DNA of 64,000 bases from Sphingomonas aquatilis. Lineage in GTDB: Bacteria > Pseudomonadota > Alphaproteobacteria > Sphingomonadales > Sphingomonadaceae. Position 1 is the stretch's first letter; each line of letters starts with the position of its first letter. A program made the position numbers and the translations under genes. The notes under the pieces are model-generated. The model was not told the DNA's origin. It did no database searches and saw only the letters and a list, made by a program, of their open reading frames with translations. Positions 28,996 through 38,889 of the stretch are shown in pieces. Where the stretch lies: assembly GCF_014196115.1 (NCBI RefSeq), contig NZ_JACIDB010000001.1, positions 372,001-436,000 of the forward strand. The letters are read 5' to 3'.

Positions 28996-31900
28996 CGCGC
29001 AGGCTCCGGATCAACGGCGGGCGGCATCGGCGGGGCAGGGGGCGTGTCGTCGTGATGGCCCTGGTGCCCGGTCGGCTTGCCCCTGAGCTTGGCAAGACCA
29101 TCGCGCACGCCGCGGCGCACAAGGACGAAGAACAGCGGGATGTAGAAGATCGCCAGGAAGGTGGCCGACAGCATGCCGCCGATCACCGCCGTGCCGATCG
29201 CGATGCGGCTGTTCGCACCCGCACCGGTCGAAATCGCCAGCGGCAGCACGCCGAAGATGAAGGCGAAGCTGGTCATCAGGATCGGCCGCAGACGGATCTT
29301 GGCGGCCTCCAGTGCCGCATCGATGACGCGCGCGCCCTTGCGTTCGGCCTGTTCGGCAAATTCAATCATCAGGATGGCGTTCTTCGCGGCGAGGCCCATC
29401 GTCGTCAGCAAGCCGATCTGGAGGTACACGTCGTTGGTGAGGCCCCGCAGCGTCACGAAGGCGATCGCGCCGATCAGCCCGAGCGGGATGATCATCAGCA
29501 CCGCGAACGGGATCGACCAACTTTCGTACAGCGCCGCAAGGCACAGGAAGACGACCAGGATCGACAGGCCGTACAGCAGCGGCGCCTGACCCGACGACAG
29601 TCGTTCCTGATAGCTGAGGCCCGACCAGGCGATCGACGTGCCGGGGATCTGTGCCGCCAGCTCGCTGATCCGCGCCATCGCATCGCCCGAGCTGACGCCG
29701 GGCGCGCCCGACCCCGAGAACTCGAACGAGGATATGCCGTTGAAACGCGACAGCGTGGTGGGGGCGGTCGACCAGCCGGTCGTCGCGAAGGACGAGAAGG
29801 GCACCATCTGACCGTTCGATCCGCGCACGAACCATTGCTTCAGATCGTCCGGCGCGGCGCGATAGGGCGCGTCGCCCTGCACGTAGACGCGCTTCACACG
29901 ACCGCGGTCGATGAAGTCGTTGACATACTGGCCACCCCAGGCGGTGGTCAGCGTGTTGTTCGCCGCGCTCTGCGTCAGGCCCAAGGCCGCCAGCTTCTGC
30001 TGGTCCATGTCGATACGCAGCGTTGCGATGTCGGGCAGTTCGGTCAGGCGCACCGACGCCAGCTTCGGATCGGCATTGGCCATCGCCAGCAATTTGTCCC
30101 GCGCGGCGCCGAACTGTTCCTGCGTCAGGCCGCCGGTGTTCTGCAGCTCCATCGTAAAGCCGTCCGACGAACCGAGGCCGCGGATCGCTGGCGGCACCAG
30201 CGCGAAGACCTGCGCGTCGCGAAGCCCGCGGAACGCGCCGGATGCGCGCTGCGTGATCGCATCGGCGGTGTTCTCCTTGCCGCTCCGGTCCTTCCAGTCG
30301 ACGAAGTTGAGGAAGCCCTGGCCGGTGTTCTGGCCGCTGACGCCGCCCCCGCCGCCGCCCGCGACGGTGAACAGGACGGAGGTGTTCTTGGGCTCATATT
30401 GGGCGAAATAGTTTTCGACCTGCCGCTGCACCTGCTGCGTCCGTGCGATCGTCGCACCGGGGGGCAGGCGGAACTGGACGATCGCCGCGCCCTGGTCCTC
30501 GGTCGGCAGGAAGCCGGTGGGCAGGCGCAGGAACAGTATCGCGAGCAGCGCGACGACGCCGACGTAGATCAGCAGGAACAGCCACTTGCGATCCACCACC
30601 GTCTGCACGGCACCGGTGTAGCGTGTCACCGTCTTTTCGAACGTGCGGTTGAACCAATTGCCCGCGGCCTCGCCCCATTCGGCGACCTTGCCGAGGTGCT
30701 TCTTGATGCCCTTGCTCTCCCGCTCCTCCTGCGACTTCTGCTTCAGCAGCGAGGCGGTGAGCGCGGGGCTGAGGATCAGCGCGACCAGCACCGACAGCAC
30801 CATCGCCGACACGATGGTCAGCGAGAACTGGCGATAGATGACGCCGGTCGATCCGCCGAAAAACGCCATCGGCAGGAACACCGCCGACAGGACGAGCGCG
30901 ATCGCGATCAGCGCGACGCTGATTTCGTTCATCGACTCGATCGTCGCCTGACGCGGCGTCATCTCGGGGTCTTCTTCCATCAACCGCTCGACGTTCTCGA
31001 CGACGACGATCGCGTCGTCGACGAGCAGGCCGATGGCGAGGACGAGGCCGAACAGCGTCATGGTGTTGATCGAGAAGCCGGCGAAGTGGAAGATCGCGAA
31101 GGTGCCGAGCAGCACCACCGGCACCGCGATGGCGGGCACCAGCGTGGCGCGCCAGCTTTGCAGGAACACGAACATCACGATGACGACCAGCACGATCGCC
31201 TCGAGCAGCGTCTTCACCACCTCGTCGATCGACAGCTTGATGAACGCGGTCGTGTCGTTGGCGTAGGCGACCTTCAGGCCGGGCGGGAAGCTTTTGGCGA
31301 CGCGCGCGACCTCGGCCTTCACCAGCTCGGCGGTCTTCAGTGCGTCGGCGCCCGGTGCCAGCAGCACCGCGATGCCCGCGCCGGGGTGCCGGTTGATGCG
31401 GCTGAAGGCGGCATAGCTTTCCGCGCCCAGCTCGATCCGGGCGACGTCCGACAGGCGCACGGTCGCGCCCGAGGGGAGCGTCTTGACGATGATCTGGCGG
31501 AACTGCTCGGGCGTTTGCAGGCGCGACTGGGCGGTGACGGTCGCGTTCAACATCTGCTCCGGACTGGACGGCACGCCGCCCACTTCGCCCGCCGCGACTT
31601 CGGTATTCTGGTTCTGGATCGCGGTGGTGATGTCCGACGGGATCAGCTGGTAGCTGGCGAGGCGCGCCGGGTTCAGCCAGATACGCATCGCATATTGCGA
31701 TCCGAACACGTTGACGTCGCCCACCCCCTGCACGCGGCCCAGCGGGTCCTGCAGGTTGGAAACGAGATAGTCGCTGACGTCCTGGTTCGTCTTCTGGTCG
31801 GTTTCGTCATAGACGCCGACGATCAGCAGGTTGTCGGGGTTCGATTTGCGGACGACGAGGCCCTGCTGCTGCACCTGTTGCGGCAGGCGCGCGACGCCCT

Positions 31901-32240
31901 GCTGCACCTGGTTCTGCACCTGCACCTGCGCGATGTCGGGATCGGTGCCCTTTTCGAACGTCGCGGTGATCGACACCGAGCCGCGGCTCGACGACGAGGA
32001 GCTGAAATACAGCAGGCCGTCGATGCCGGTCAGCTGCTGTTCGATGACCTGCGTCACCGAATTCTGCAGCGTCTGTGCGTTCGCCCCGGGGAAGGTCGCG
32101 CGGATCGACACCTGCGGCGGCGCCACGTCGGGATATTGCGCAATCGGCAGGCTCAGGATCGCGCCGACGCCCGCCAGCATCACGATGATGGCGAGCACCC
32201 AGGCGAAGATCGGGCGGTCGATGAAGATGCGGGAGATCAT
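28992..32240 (-). CDS. RND efflux transporter permease (HAE1, AcrB-like)
   Basis: The 1082-residue inner-membrane protein is an AcrB/MexB-type proton-driven drug exporter. 'FIDRPIFAWVLAIIVMLAG' is the canonical first helix, 'LPIAQYPDVAPPQV' starts the porter domain, and the proton-relay aspartates in TM4 are at 408-409 ('GLLVDDAIVVVENV'). 'MTSFAFIFGVLPLAISTGAGANSR' is the conserved TM11 region. The C-terminus carries an extra 'GHQGHHDDTPPAPPMPPA' tail. It lies between the adaptor (6 bp upstream) and the outer-membrane factor (4 bp overlap). No local TetR or MarR repressor gene is present. Confidence 0.96.
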   Translation of the reverse strand: MISRIFIDRPIFAWVLAIIVMLAGVGAILSLPIAQYPDVAPPQVSIRATFPGANAQTLQNSVTQVIEQQLTGIDGLLYFSSSSSSRGSVSITATFEKGTDPDIAQVQVQNQVQQGVARLPQQVQQQGLVVRKSNPDNLLIVGVYDETDQKTNQDVSDYLVSNLQDPLGRVQGVGDVNVFGSQYAMRIWLNPARLASYQLIPSDITTAIQNQNTEVAAGEVGGVPSSPEQMLNATVTAQSRLQTPEQFRQIIVKTLPSGATVRLSDVARIELGAESYAAFSRINRHPGAGIAVLLAPGADALKTAELVKAEVARVAKSFPPGLKVAYANDTTAFIKLSIDEVVKTLLEAIVLVVIVMFVFLQSWRATLVPAIAVPVVLLGTFAIFHFAGFSINTMTLFGLVLAIGLLVDDAIVVVENVERLMEEDPEMTPRQATIESMNEISVALIAIALVLSAVFLPMAFFGGSTGVIYRQFSLTIVSAMVLSVLVALILSPALTASLLKQKSQEERESKGIKKHLGKVAEWGEAAGNWFNRTFEKTVTRYTGAVQTVVDRKWLFLLIYVGVVALLAILFLRLPTGFLPTEDQGAAIVQFRLPPGATIARTQQVQRQVENYFAQYEPKNTSVLFTVAGGGGGGVSGQNTGQGFLNFVDWKDRSGKENTADAITQRASGAFRGLRDAQVFALVPPAIRGLGSSDGFTMELQNTGGLTQEQFGAARDKLLAMANADPKLASVRLTELPDIATLRIDMDQQKLAALGLTQSAANNTLTTAWGGQYVNDFIDRGRVKRVYVQGDAPYRAAPDDLKQWFVRGSNGQMVPFSSFATTGWSTAPTTLSRFNGISSFEFSGSGAPGVSSGDAMARISELAAQIPGTSIAWSGLSYQERLSSGQAPLLYGLSILVVFLCLAALYESWSIPFAVLMIIPLGLIGAIAFVTLRGLTNDVYLQIGLLTTMGLAAKNAILMIEFAEQAERKGARVIDAALEAAKIRLRPILMTSFAFIFGVLPLAISTGAGANSRIAIGTAVIGGMLSATFLAIFYIPLFFVLVRRGVRDGLAKLRGKPTGHQGHHDDTPPAPPMPPAVDPEPAR

Positions 32241-32246
32241 CGCGGA

Positions 32247-33500
32247 TCAGCCCGCCTTGCTTTGGGCGTTACCCTGCTGCTTGCCCTCGCCTTTGCCCTC
32301 GTTCTGTTTCGGCGGCGCGATCACCTGCGCGCTGTTCGCCGGCACCGCCTTCACCTGCGCGCCGGGGCGCAAATTGTTGAGGCCCTGCGTGATCACCTTG
32401 TCGCCGGGGTTCAGCCCCTGGGTCACCACCCAATATTGCCCCTGCGTGCGGGCGGCGGTGACGCGGCGGCTGACGACCTTGTTGTTCGCGCCGAGGATCA
32501 TCACGCTCGCATTGCCCTTGGCATCGCGCGACAGAGCGGGTTCGGGCACCAGGAAGGCGCGTTCGTTGATCGCCTGCGCGAAGCGCGCCCGCACGAACAT
32601 GCCCGGCAGCAGCAGCCCCTGCGCATTGGGGAAGCGCGCACGCATCGTGACGGTGCCGGTTTCCTGATTGACCAGCGCCTCGGCGAATTCGACCGTGCCG
32701 GTGTAGCCGTAATCGCTGCCGTCCTCGAGCAGCAGCTTCACCTCGGCCCGGGTCGGCGCGACGCCGCCCTGCATCAGCTTGCGGCGCAGCGACAGCAGGT
32801 CTGCGGCGGATTGCTGGATATCGACGAAGATCGGATCGAGCCGCTGGATCTGCGCCAGGGGATCGGTCTGGCTCGCCGAAACGAGCGCGCCGACGGTGAA
32901 CAGCGACCGGCCGATCCGGCCGCTGATCGGCGCGGGCACGGTCGTGAATTGGAGGTTCACGCGCGCGGTATCCAGCGCCGCCCGGGTCTGCGCGACGGAG
33001 GCGGTCGCCTGCCGGGCGGAGGCGATGGCGTTGGTATATTCCTGCTTCGACACCGCCTCGATCGCGGCGAGCGGCTTGTAGCGGTCCGCCTGGATCGTCA
33101 GCGCTTCCTGATTGGCCCGCGCGCTGGCGAGGTTCGCCTGCGCCTGGTTGACCGCGGCGCGATACAGGCGCGGATCGATTTCGTAGAGCGGCTGGCCACG
33201 ACGGACCAGCGAGCCTTCGGTAAAGAAGCGGCGGCGGATGACGCCGTTCACCTGCGGGCGGACGTCGGAGCTTTCATAGGCGCTGGTCCGGCCCGGCAGT
33301 TCGGTGACCATTGCGGCACTGGTCGGCTGCATCACGACATAGCCAACTGTGGTCGGCCCGCGATTCGCGCCGCGGCCGCCGCCCTTTTCCTTGTCATGCG
33401 TACCACCGCCACAGGCGGTCAGGGTGAGGGCGAGTGCGACAGTGGCAGCCCCGGCAAGGTGCCGTCGGCGACGAATCGATGCTGTGGTCAAGTATGTCAC
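32247..33500 (-). CDS. Efflux RND periplasmic adaptor subunit (MFP)
   Basis: The 417-residue periplasmic adaptor has a lipoprotein signal with 'LTAC' (Cys30) and a Gly-rich linker. The fold shows the lipoyl halves ('VRPQVNGVIRRRFFTEGSLVRRGQPLYEIDP' and 'VPAPISGRIGRSLFTVGALVS') around a coiled-coil hairpin, then beta-barrel and membrane-proximal domains ('LLPGMFVRARF'). A Lys/Gln/Gly-rich tail ends it. This matches AcrA/MexA. The start is a GTG with no in-frame ATG upstream in the signal region. It is divergent from rpiA across 158 bp. Confidence 0.94.
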   Translation of the reverse strand: MTYLTTASIRRRRHLAGAATVALALTLTACGGGTHDKEKGGGRGANRGPTTVGYVVMQPTSAAMVTELPGRTSAYESSDVRPQVNGVIRRRFFTEGSLVRRGQPLYEIDPRLYRAAVNQAQANLASARANQEALTIQADRYKPLAAIEAVSKQEYTNAIASARQATASVAQTRAALDTARVNLQFTTVPAPISGRIGRSLFTVGALVSASQTDPLAQIQRLDPIFVDIQQSAADLLSLRRKLMQGGVAPTRAEVKLLLEDGSDYGYTGTVEFAEALVNQETGTVTMRARFPNAQGLLLPGMFVRARFAQAINERAFLVPEPALSRDAKGNASVMILGANNKVVSRRVTAARTQGQYWVVTQGLNPGDKVITQGLNNLRPGAQVKAVPANSAQVIAPPKQNEGKGEGKQQGNAQSKAG

Positions 33501-33658
33501 CCGCTAATCTCGGCTCGCGCAGCCGCGACCTGCGCGTCAATGCGCGGCGCGGTGGTTGGTTGCTCGTCGCGATGCAAAGACGGCGATCGACGGGGAAATG
33601 CAAGTCAAGTTGACCGTTATTAATGTCGCAAATTGTCGCAGTGCGGAAAAGGAGTGCC

Positions 33659-34360
33659 ATGACGGAGACATGCGACAGGGCGCGACAGGACGCCGACAAG
33701 GCGGCCGCCGCGGCGGCGGCGGTGGACGAGGTCCGCGACGGCATGCTCGTCGGACTGGGCACCGGATCCACCGCGACCCACGCCATCCACCGGCTCGCCG
33801 AACGCATCGCGCAGGGCAGTCTGACGATCCGGGCCGTCGCGACGTCGCGCGCCAGCGAGGCGCTTGGCCGCAGTCTCGGCATCGCGATGCTCGACTTTGC
33901 CGATGTGCCACGCGTCGACCTGACGATCGATGGCGCCGACGCGATCGATGACCGATTGTATGCGGTGAAGGGCGCGGGCGGGGCGATGCTGCGCGAGAAG
34001 GTGGTGGCGGCCGCATCGGACCGAATGGTGGTGATCGCCGACGGATCGAAGCATCGTCCGCGCATCGGCGGGGTGCCGGTGCCGGTCGAAATCCTGCCCT
34101 TCGCCCGTGCGTCGGTGCTGGCGGCTTTGGGGGAGGGCGCGGCGCTTCGCCTGCGCGAAGGCGACCCCTATGCCACCGATAACGGCAATTGGATCGCGGA
34201 CTGCCGCCTCGATCTTGCCGATCCCCTTGCCACCGCAGCGTGGCTCGATGCCTTGCCCGGCGCGCTTGGCCACGGGTTGTTCCTGCGCGAGGTGGATGGC
34301 GCCTATATCGCACACGGCGGCGTCGTTTCGCGACTGGAACGGGACGCGCCCTCCCGTTAA
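33659..34360 (+). CDS. rpiA: Ribose-5-phosphate isomerase A
   Basis: The enzyme interconverts ribose-5-phosphate and ribulose-5-phosphate. 'VGLGTGSTATHAIHRLAE' holds the phosphate-binding loop, 'DLTIDGADAIDD' the catalytic Asp region and 'KGAGGAMLREKVVA' the catalytic Glu and Lys. The length of 233 aa is normal. The ATG follows AAAAGGAG with ideal spacing; a start 12 codons earlier is open but has no such site. It is the first gene of an apparent rpiA-tkt-tal-gnd-HAD-HAD run. Confidence 0.95.
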   Translation: MTETCDRARQDADKAAAAAAAVDEVRDGMLVGLGTGSTATHAIHRLAERIAQGSLTIRAVATSRASEALGRSLGIAMLDFADVPRVDLTIDGADAIDDRLYAVKGAGGAMLREKVVAAASDRMVVIADGSKHRPRIGGVPVPVEILPFARASVLAALGEGAALRLREGDPYATDNGNWIADCRLDLADPLATAAWLDALPGALGHGLFLREVDGAYIAHGGVVSRLERDAPSR

Positions 34361-34431
34361 AGGCTGCCCTCGACCGCAACGGATCGGGCGTGCAGGCGTT
34401 CGATGCAGCGTAAGAGCAAGGGCCCTAATCC

Positions 34432-36501
34432 ATGACCGATACGACGACTGCGCTCCACGAGGACGGATCGCTCGAACGCCTGACGATCGACACGATCCGC
34501 ACGCTGTCGATGGACGCGGTGCAAAAAGCCAATTCCGGCCACCCCGGCACGCCGATGGCGCTGGCGCCCGTCGGCTATACGCTCTGGTCGCAATTCCTGC
34601 GCTACGACCCATCCAAGCCCGACTGGCCCAACCGCGACCGCTTCGTCCTGTCGGTCGGCCATGCGTCGATGCTGCTGTACAGCCTGATCCACCTCGCCGG
34701 CATCGAAGAGATCGACGCGGACGGTAACAAGACCGGGCGTCCCGCGCTCAGCCTCGACGATCTGAAGGGTTTCCGCCAGCTCGCCTCGCGCACGCCGGGC
34801 CACCCCGAATACCGCCACACCACGGGCGTCGAGACGACGACCGGACCGCTGGGCGCGGGGTGCTCCAACTCCGTCGGCATGGCGATTGCGGAGCGGTGGC
34901 TCGCGGCACGCTACAACCAGGGTGGCTTCACGCTGTTCGACCATGACGTCTACACGCTGTGCGGCGACGGCGACATGATGGAAGGCGTCGCGTCCGAGGC
35001 GGCGAGCCTTGCCGGCCACCTCAAGCTCAGCAACCTGTGCTGGATCTACGACAGCAACCACATCTCGATCGAGGGCGGCACCGATCTCGCGTTCGACGAA
35101 GACGTCGGCAAGCGGTTCGAGGCCTATGGCTGGAACGTCATCCACATCGACGATGCCAACGACACCAAGGCGTTTGCGGCTGCGATCGAGACGTTCAAGG
35201 CGACGAACGACAAGCCGACCTTCATCGTCGTCCATTCGGTGATCGGCTGGGGCAGCCCCAAGGCTGGCAGCGAGAAGGCGCATGGCGAACCGCTCGGCGA
35301 AGATAACATCCGCGCCACCAAAAAGGCCTATGGCTGGCCCGAGGAGAAGAGCTTCTACATCCCCGATGGCGTCGCCGAACACTTCCATGATGCGATCGCT
35401 GACCGCGGCACGAAGCTGCGCGAGGAATGGGACGCGAATTTCGCGAAGTATCGCGAGGCGCAGCCCGATCTCGCCGCCGAGCTCGACCTGATGCTCAAGG
35501 ACACGCTGCCCGAGGGCTGGGACGCCGACGTTCCCGAATTCCCGGCGGACGAAAAGGGGCTCGCGACCCGCGATTCGGGCGGCAAGGTGCTCAACGCGCT
35601 CGCCGCGAAGGTGCCGTGGCTGATCGGCGGCTCCGCCGACCTCGCGCCGTCGACCAAGACCGACATCAAGGGCAAGGCCTCGTTCGAAGCGTCGAACTAT
35701 GGCGGCCAGAACTTCCACTTTGGCGTGCGCGAACACGGCATGGGCGGTGTGGTCAACGGCATGGCGCTGTCGCATCTGCGCAGCTATGGTTCGACCTTCC
35801 TCGTTTTCGCCGATTACATGCGCGCGCCGATCCGCCTGTCGGCGATCATGGAACTGGCCGCGGTCTGGGTGTTCACCCACGATTCGATCGGCGTCGGCGA
35901 GGACGGCCCGACGCACCAGCCGATCGAGCATCTCGCCACGCTGCGCGCGATCCCCGGCCTCGACACGATCCGCCCCGGTGACGCCAACGAAGTCGGTTAT
36001 GCGTGGCGCGCCGCGCTGGAGGACGCCAGCCGCCCGACCGCACTGATCTTCTCGCGCCAGGCGATGCCGACGCTCGATCGGTCGAAATACGCCTCGGCAG
36101 AGGGCGTGATGAAGGGCGGCTATGTCCTCGCCGATTGCGACGGCACGCCCGACGTGATCCTGATCGCGACGGGCAGCGAACTGCATCTCGTCGTCGAGGC
36201 GCATGAGAAGCTGACCGCCGATGGCGTGAAGAGCCGCGTCGTCTCGCTGCCGAGCTGGTATCGCTACGAACTTCAGTCCGACGACTATAAGGAAAGCGTG
36301 CTGCCCAAGGGCGTCACCGCGCGCCTTGCGGTCGAGCAGGCGGGCGAGATCGGCTGGCATCGCTTCGTCGGTCTGGAAGGCCGCACGATCACCATGTCGA
36401 CGTTCGGCGCCTCCGCCCCCATATCCAAGCTGCAGGACAAATACGGCTTCACCGTCGACAATGTCGTCAAGGTGGCGCGCGAGATGCTGGAGACCAAGTG
36501 A
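34432..36501 (+). CDS. tkt: Transketolase
   Basis: This is a thiamine-diphosphate enzyme that moves two-carbon units in the non-oxidative pentose-phosphate pathway. 'NSGHPGTPMALAPVGYTLW' at the N-terminus contains the conserved catalytic His. 'GDGDMMEGVASEA' from residue 178 is the ThDP/Mg motif. The middle domain has 'YGSTFLVFADYMRAPIRLSA' and 'THDSIGVGEDGPTHQPIEH'. The 689-aa length suits a full bacterial transketolase. Its stop overlaps the tal start by one base (TGATG). Confidence 0.96.
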   Translation: MTDTTTALHEDGSLERLTIDTIRTLSMDAVQKANSGHPGTPMALAPVGYTLWSQFLRYDPSKPDWPNRDRFVLSVGHASMLLYSLIHLAGIEEIDADGNKTGRPALSLDDLKGFRQLASRTPGHPEYRHTTGVETTTGPLGAGCSNSVGMAIAERWLAARYNQGGFTLFDHDVYTLCGDGDMMEGVASEAASLAGHLKLSNLCWIYDSNHISIEGGTDLAFDEDVGKRFEAYGWNVIHIDDANDTKAFAAAIETFKATNDKPTFIVVHSVIGWGSPKAGSEKAHGEPLGEDNIRATKKAYGWPEEKSFYIPDGVAEHFHDAIADRGTKLREEWDANFAKYREAQPDLAAELDLMLKDTLPEGWDADVPEFPADEKGLATRDSGGKVLNALAAKVPWLIGGSADLAPSTKTDIKGKASFEASNYGGQNFHFGVREHGMGGVVNGMALSHLRSYGSTFLVFADYMRAPIRLSAIMELAAVWVFTHDSIGVGEDGPTHQPIEHLATLRAIPGLDTIRPGDANEVGYAWRAALEDASRPTALIFSRQAMPTLDRSKYASAEGVMKGGYVLADCDGTPDVILIATGSELHLVVEAHEKLTADGVKSRVVSLPSWYRYELQSDDYKESVLPKGVTARLAVEQAGEIGWHRFVGLEGRTITMSTFGASAPISKLQDKYGFTVDNVVKVAREMLETK

Positions 36502-37625
36502 TGAGCAAGCTGAGCGACCTTTCCGCCGCGGGCACCGCGGTGTGGCTCGACTTCGTCGATCGCAAGTTCCTCGAAGCCAAGGGCCTCGAAAAGCTGGTGA
36601 ACGAGGACGGCCTGACTGGCGTCACCTCCAACCCGTCGATCTTCGAAAAGGCGATGGGCCATGGCGACGCCTATGACGCGACGCTCGCCGCCTTCGACAA
36701 GGAGCATCCGGGCGCCGCGACGATCGACCGCTACGAACATCTCGCGATCCAGGACATCAAGGCGGCGGCGGAGACGTTGCAGCCGGTCTATGACCGCCTC
36801 GACGGCAAGGACGGTTACGTCAGCCTGGAAGTGTCGCCGTACATCGCCGACGACACCGACGCGACGATCGCCGAGGCCGAAAAGCTGTGGCACGCCGTCG
36901 GCCACAAGAACCTGATGATCAAGATTCCTGGCACGGTCGCGGGCGCACCGGCGATCAGCGCGACGATCGCCAAGGGCATCAACGTCAATGTGACCTTGCT
37001 GTTCGCGCTCGACGCCTACATCCGCGTCGCCGAGGCCTATGCCACCGGCCTCGAGGAGCGCGTCCGCCAGGGCCAGCCGATCGACCATATCGCCAGTGTC
37101 GCGAGCTTCTTCGTCAGCCGTATCGATACGGTGATCGACAAGGAAATCGACCGTCGCGTTGCCGAGGGTGATCCCGAAGCCGAGACGCTGAAGGGTCTGC
37201 GCGGCAAGGTCGCCATCGCCAACGCCAAGATGGCCTATCAGTGGTTCCTCGACTTCGAACAGTCGGACCGCTGGCAGGCGCTCGCCGCCAAGGGCGCGCA
37301 GCCGCAGCGGCTGCTGTGGGCGTCGACCGGCGTCAAGGACAAGGCGTATCCGGACACGCTCTACGTCGACACGCTGATCGGCCGCGACACGGTCAACACC
37401 ATGCCGCCCGCGACGATGGATGCCTTCCGCGAACGGGGCACCGTCGCCGAGACGCTGACACAGGACGTCGACGGCGCGCGCAAGGTGCTCGCCGATGTGG
37501 AGCGTCTGGGGCTGAACTTGACGGGCGTCACCGACACGCTGGTGCTGGAGGGCGTCGCGTCCTTCGCCAAGGCGTTCGACGACCTGCTGGGCTCGATCGC
37601 CGCGAAGCAGCCGGCGGAGGCGTAA
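36501..37625 (+). CDS. tal: Transaldolase
   Basis: The enzyme transfers dihydroxyacetone units between sugar phosphates through a Schiff base on lysine. 'GVTSNPSIFEKAM' starts the barrel, 'NLMIKIPGT' holds the catalytic Lys141 and 'SVASFFVSRIDTVIDK' is characteristic. At 374 aa it belongs to the longer actinobacterial/proteobacterial Tal class rather than the 316-aa E. coli type. The ATG overlaps the tkt stop. A GTG one codon upstream is a possible alternative start. Confidence 0.94.
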   Translation: MSKLSDLSAAGTAVWLDFVDRKFLEAKGLEKLVNEDGLTGVTSNPSIFEKAMGHGDAYDATLAAFDKEHPGAATIDRYEHLAIQDIKAAAETLQPVYDRLDGKDGYVSLEVSPYIADDTDATIAEAEKLWHAVGHKNLMIKIPGTVAGAPAISATIAKGINVNVTLLFALDAYIRVAEAYATGLEERVRQGQPIDHIASVASFFVSRIDTVIDKEIDRRVAEGDPEAETLKGLRGKVAIANAKMAYQWFLDFEQSDRWQALAAKGAQPQRLLWASTGVKDKAYPDTLYVDTLIGRDTVNTMPPATMDAFRERGTVAETLTQDVDGARKVLADVERLGLNLTGVTDTLVLEGVASFAKAFDDLLGSIAAKQPAEA

Positions 37626-37663
37626 CGATCGGGGGCGGGATCAACCTCCGCCCCACATCCTCC

Positions 37664-37769
37664 GTCACCCCGGACTCGTTCCGGGGTCCACCGGGCCGCG
37701 GGGGGATGGCAGGAGGTTCGTGCCGCCCCCCTCGCCGCGGAGTGGACCCCGGACCAAGTCCGGGGTGAC
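37664..37769. repeat. Dispersed palindromic element, family B (copy 2, 106 bp)
   Basis: Same arms and length as the copy at 19575-19680, with one arm substitution (CTCGTTCC for CTTGTTCC). It lies between tal and gnd within the pentose-phosphate gene run. Confidence 0.92.
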
Positions 37770-37905
37770 GCTGTCTTGAGGCGGCTGAAAAGCTCTCCTC
37801 ACAACCCGGTGGGCCCACCCCGCACCAAATCGAACCGGCCCCGCAACAACTCGGCCTGCTCCGGGTTCTACCCTTCGACATCCAACCATCCGTAAGGCAG
37901 CAGAT

Positions 37906-38889
37906 ATGAAGATCGGACTGATCGGCCTCGGCCGTATGGGCGGCAACATCGCGCGACGGCTGATGAAGGCGGGCCATCAGGTCGTCGTCTACGACCGCAG
38001 CGCAGAGGCGGTGGAGAAGCTCGCAGGGGAAGGTGCGATTCCCGCCAGTTCGCTCGACGACGTCCGCGGCAAGCTCGATACGCCGGCCATCTGGTGGGTG
38101 ATGCTCCCCGCCGGCGGCCCGACCGAGGATACGATCGCCGCGATCGGCGAGGGCGCCAAGGCCGGCGACATCGTCATCGACGGCGGCAACACCTTCTACA
38201 AGGACGACATCCGCCGCGCGAAGGGGCTGGCCGACAAGGGCGTCCACTATGTCGACGTCGGCACCTCGGGTGGCGTCTGGGGCCTGGAGCGCGGCTATTG
38301 CATGATGATCGGCGGCGACGATGACACCGTCACGATGCTCGATCCGATCTTCGACGCGCTCGCCCCCGGCCTCGGCACGATCGAGCGTACGCCGGGCCGC
38401 ATCGCGGGTCAGGCCGATCCACGTGCCGAAAAGGGCTATATCCATGCCGGGCCCGCAGGGGCCGGGCACTTCGTCAAGATGATCCACAACGGCATCGAAT
38501 ATGGCCTGATGCAGGCCTATGCCGAGGGCTTCGACATCCTGAAATCGAAGAACAGCGACAAGCTGCCCGAGGACGAGCGCTTCGACCTCAACATGACCGA
38601 CATCGCCGAGGTCTGGCGCCGTGGCAGCGTCATTTCGTCGTGGCTGCTCGACCTGACGGCCATCGCGCTGGCCAAGGACGGCGAACTGAACGGCTTCTCC
38701 GGCAGCGTCGCGGATTCGGGCGAAGGCCAGTGGACGATCGACGCCGCCATGGAGGAAAAGGTGCCCGCCAACGTGCTCACCGCCTCGCTGTTCGCGCGCT
38801 ATCGCAGCCGCATTGAACATACTTATGGCGACAAAGTCCTCTCCGCGATGCGCTTTGGCTTCGGCGGGCACGTCGAGATGCCGCAGTGA
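37906..38889 (+). CDS. gnd: 6-phosphogluconate dehydrogenase, decarboxylating (short GndA/YqeC type)
   Basis: The enzyme oxidises 6-phosphogluconate to ribulose-5-phosphate and CO2, feeding the gene run's other enzymes. The Rossmann motif '[16 protein letters not shown]' is at residue 4, followed by '[22 protein letters not shown]' and '[21 protein letters not shown]' (catalytic Lys-Asn pair). At 327 aa it is the short, often NAD-using class rather than the 470-aa E. coli Gnd. The ATG follows AAGGCAG. Its stop overlaps the GTG of the first HAD gene. Confidence 0.94.
   Translation: MKIGLIGLGRMGGNIARRLMKAGHQVVVYDRSAEAVEKLAGEGAIPASSLDDVRGKLDTPAIWWVMLPAGGPTEDTIAAIGEGAKAGDIVIDGGNTFYKDDIRRAKGLADKGVHYVDVGTSGGVWGLERGYCMMIGGDDDTVTMLDPIFDALAPGLGTIERTPGRIAGQADPRAEKGYIHAGPAGAGHFVKMIHNGIEYGLMQAYAEGFDILKSKNSDKLPEDERFDLNMTDIAEVWRRGSVISSWLLDLTAIALAKDGELNGFSGSVADSGEGQWTIDAAMEEKVPANVLTASLFARYRSRIEHTYGDKVLSAMRFGFGGHVEMPQ

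Noticed and set aside
28854..33623. A 1589-codon plus-strand open frame across the RND efflux genes.
   Set aside because: The opposite strand encodes three complete efflux proteins. The frame is low in hydrophobic patterning and rich in Arg, Asp, His and Gln, typical of antisense shadows in high-GC DNA.
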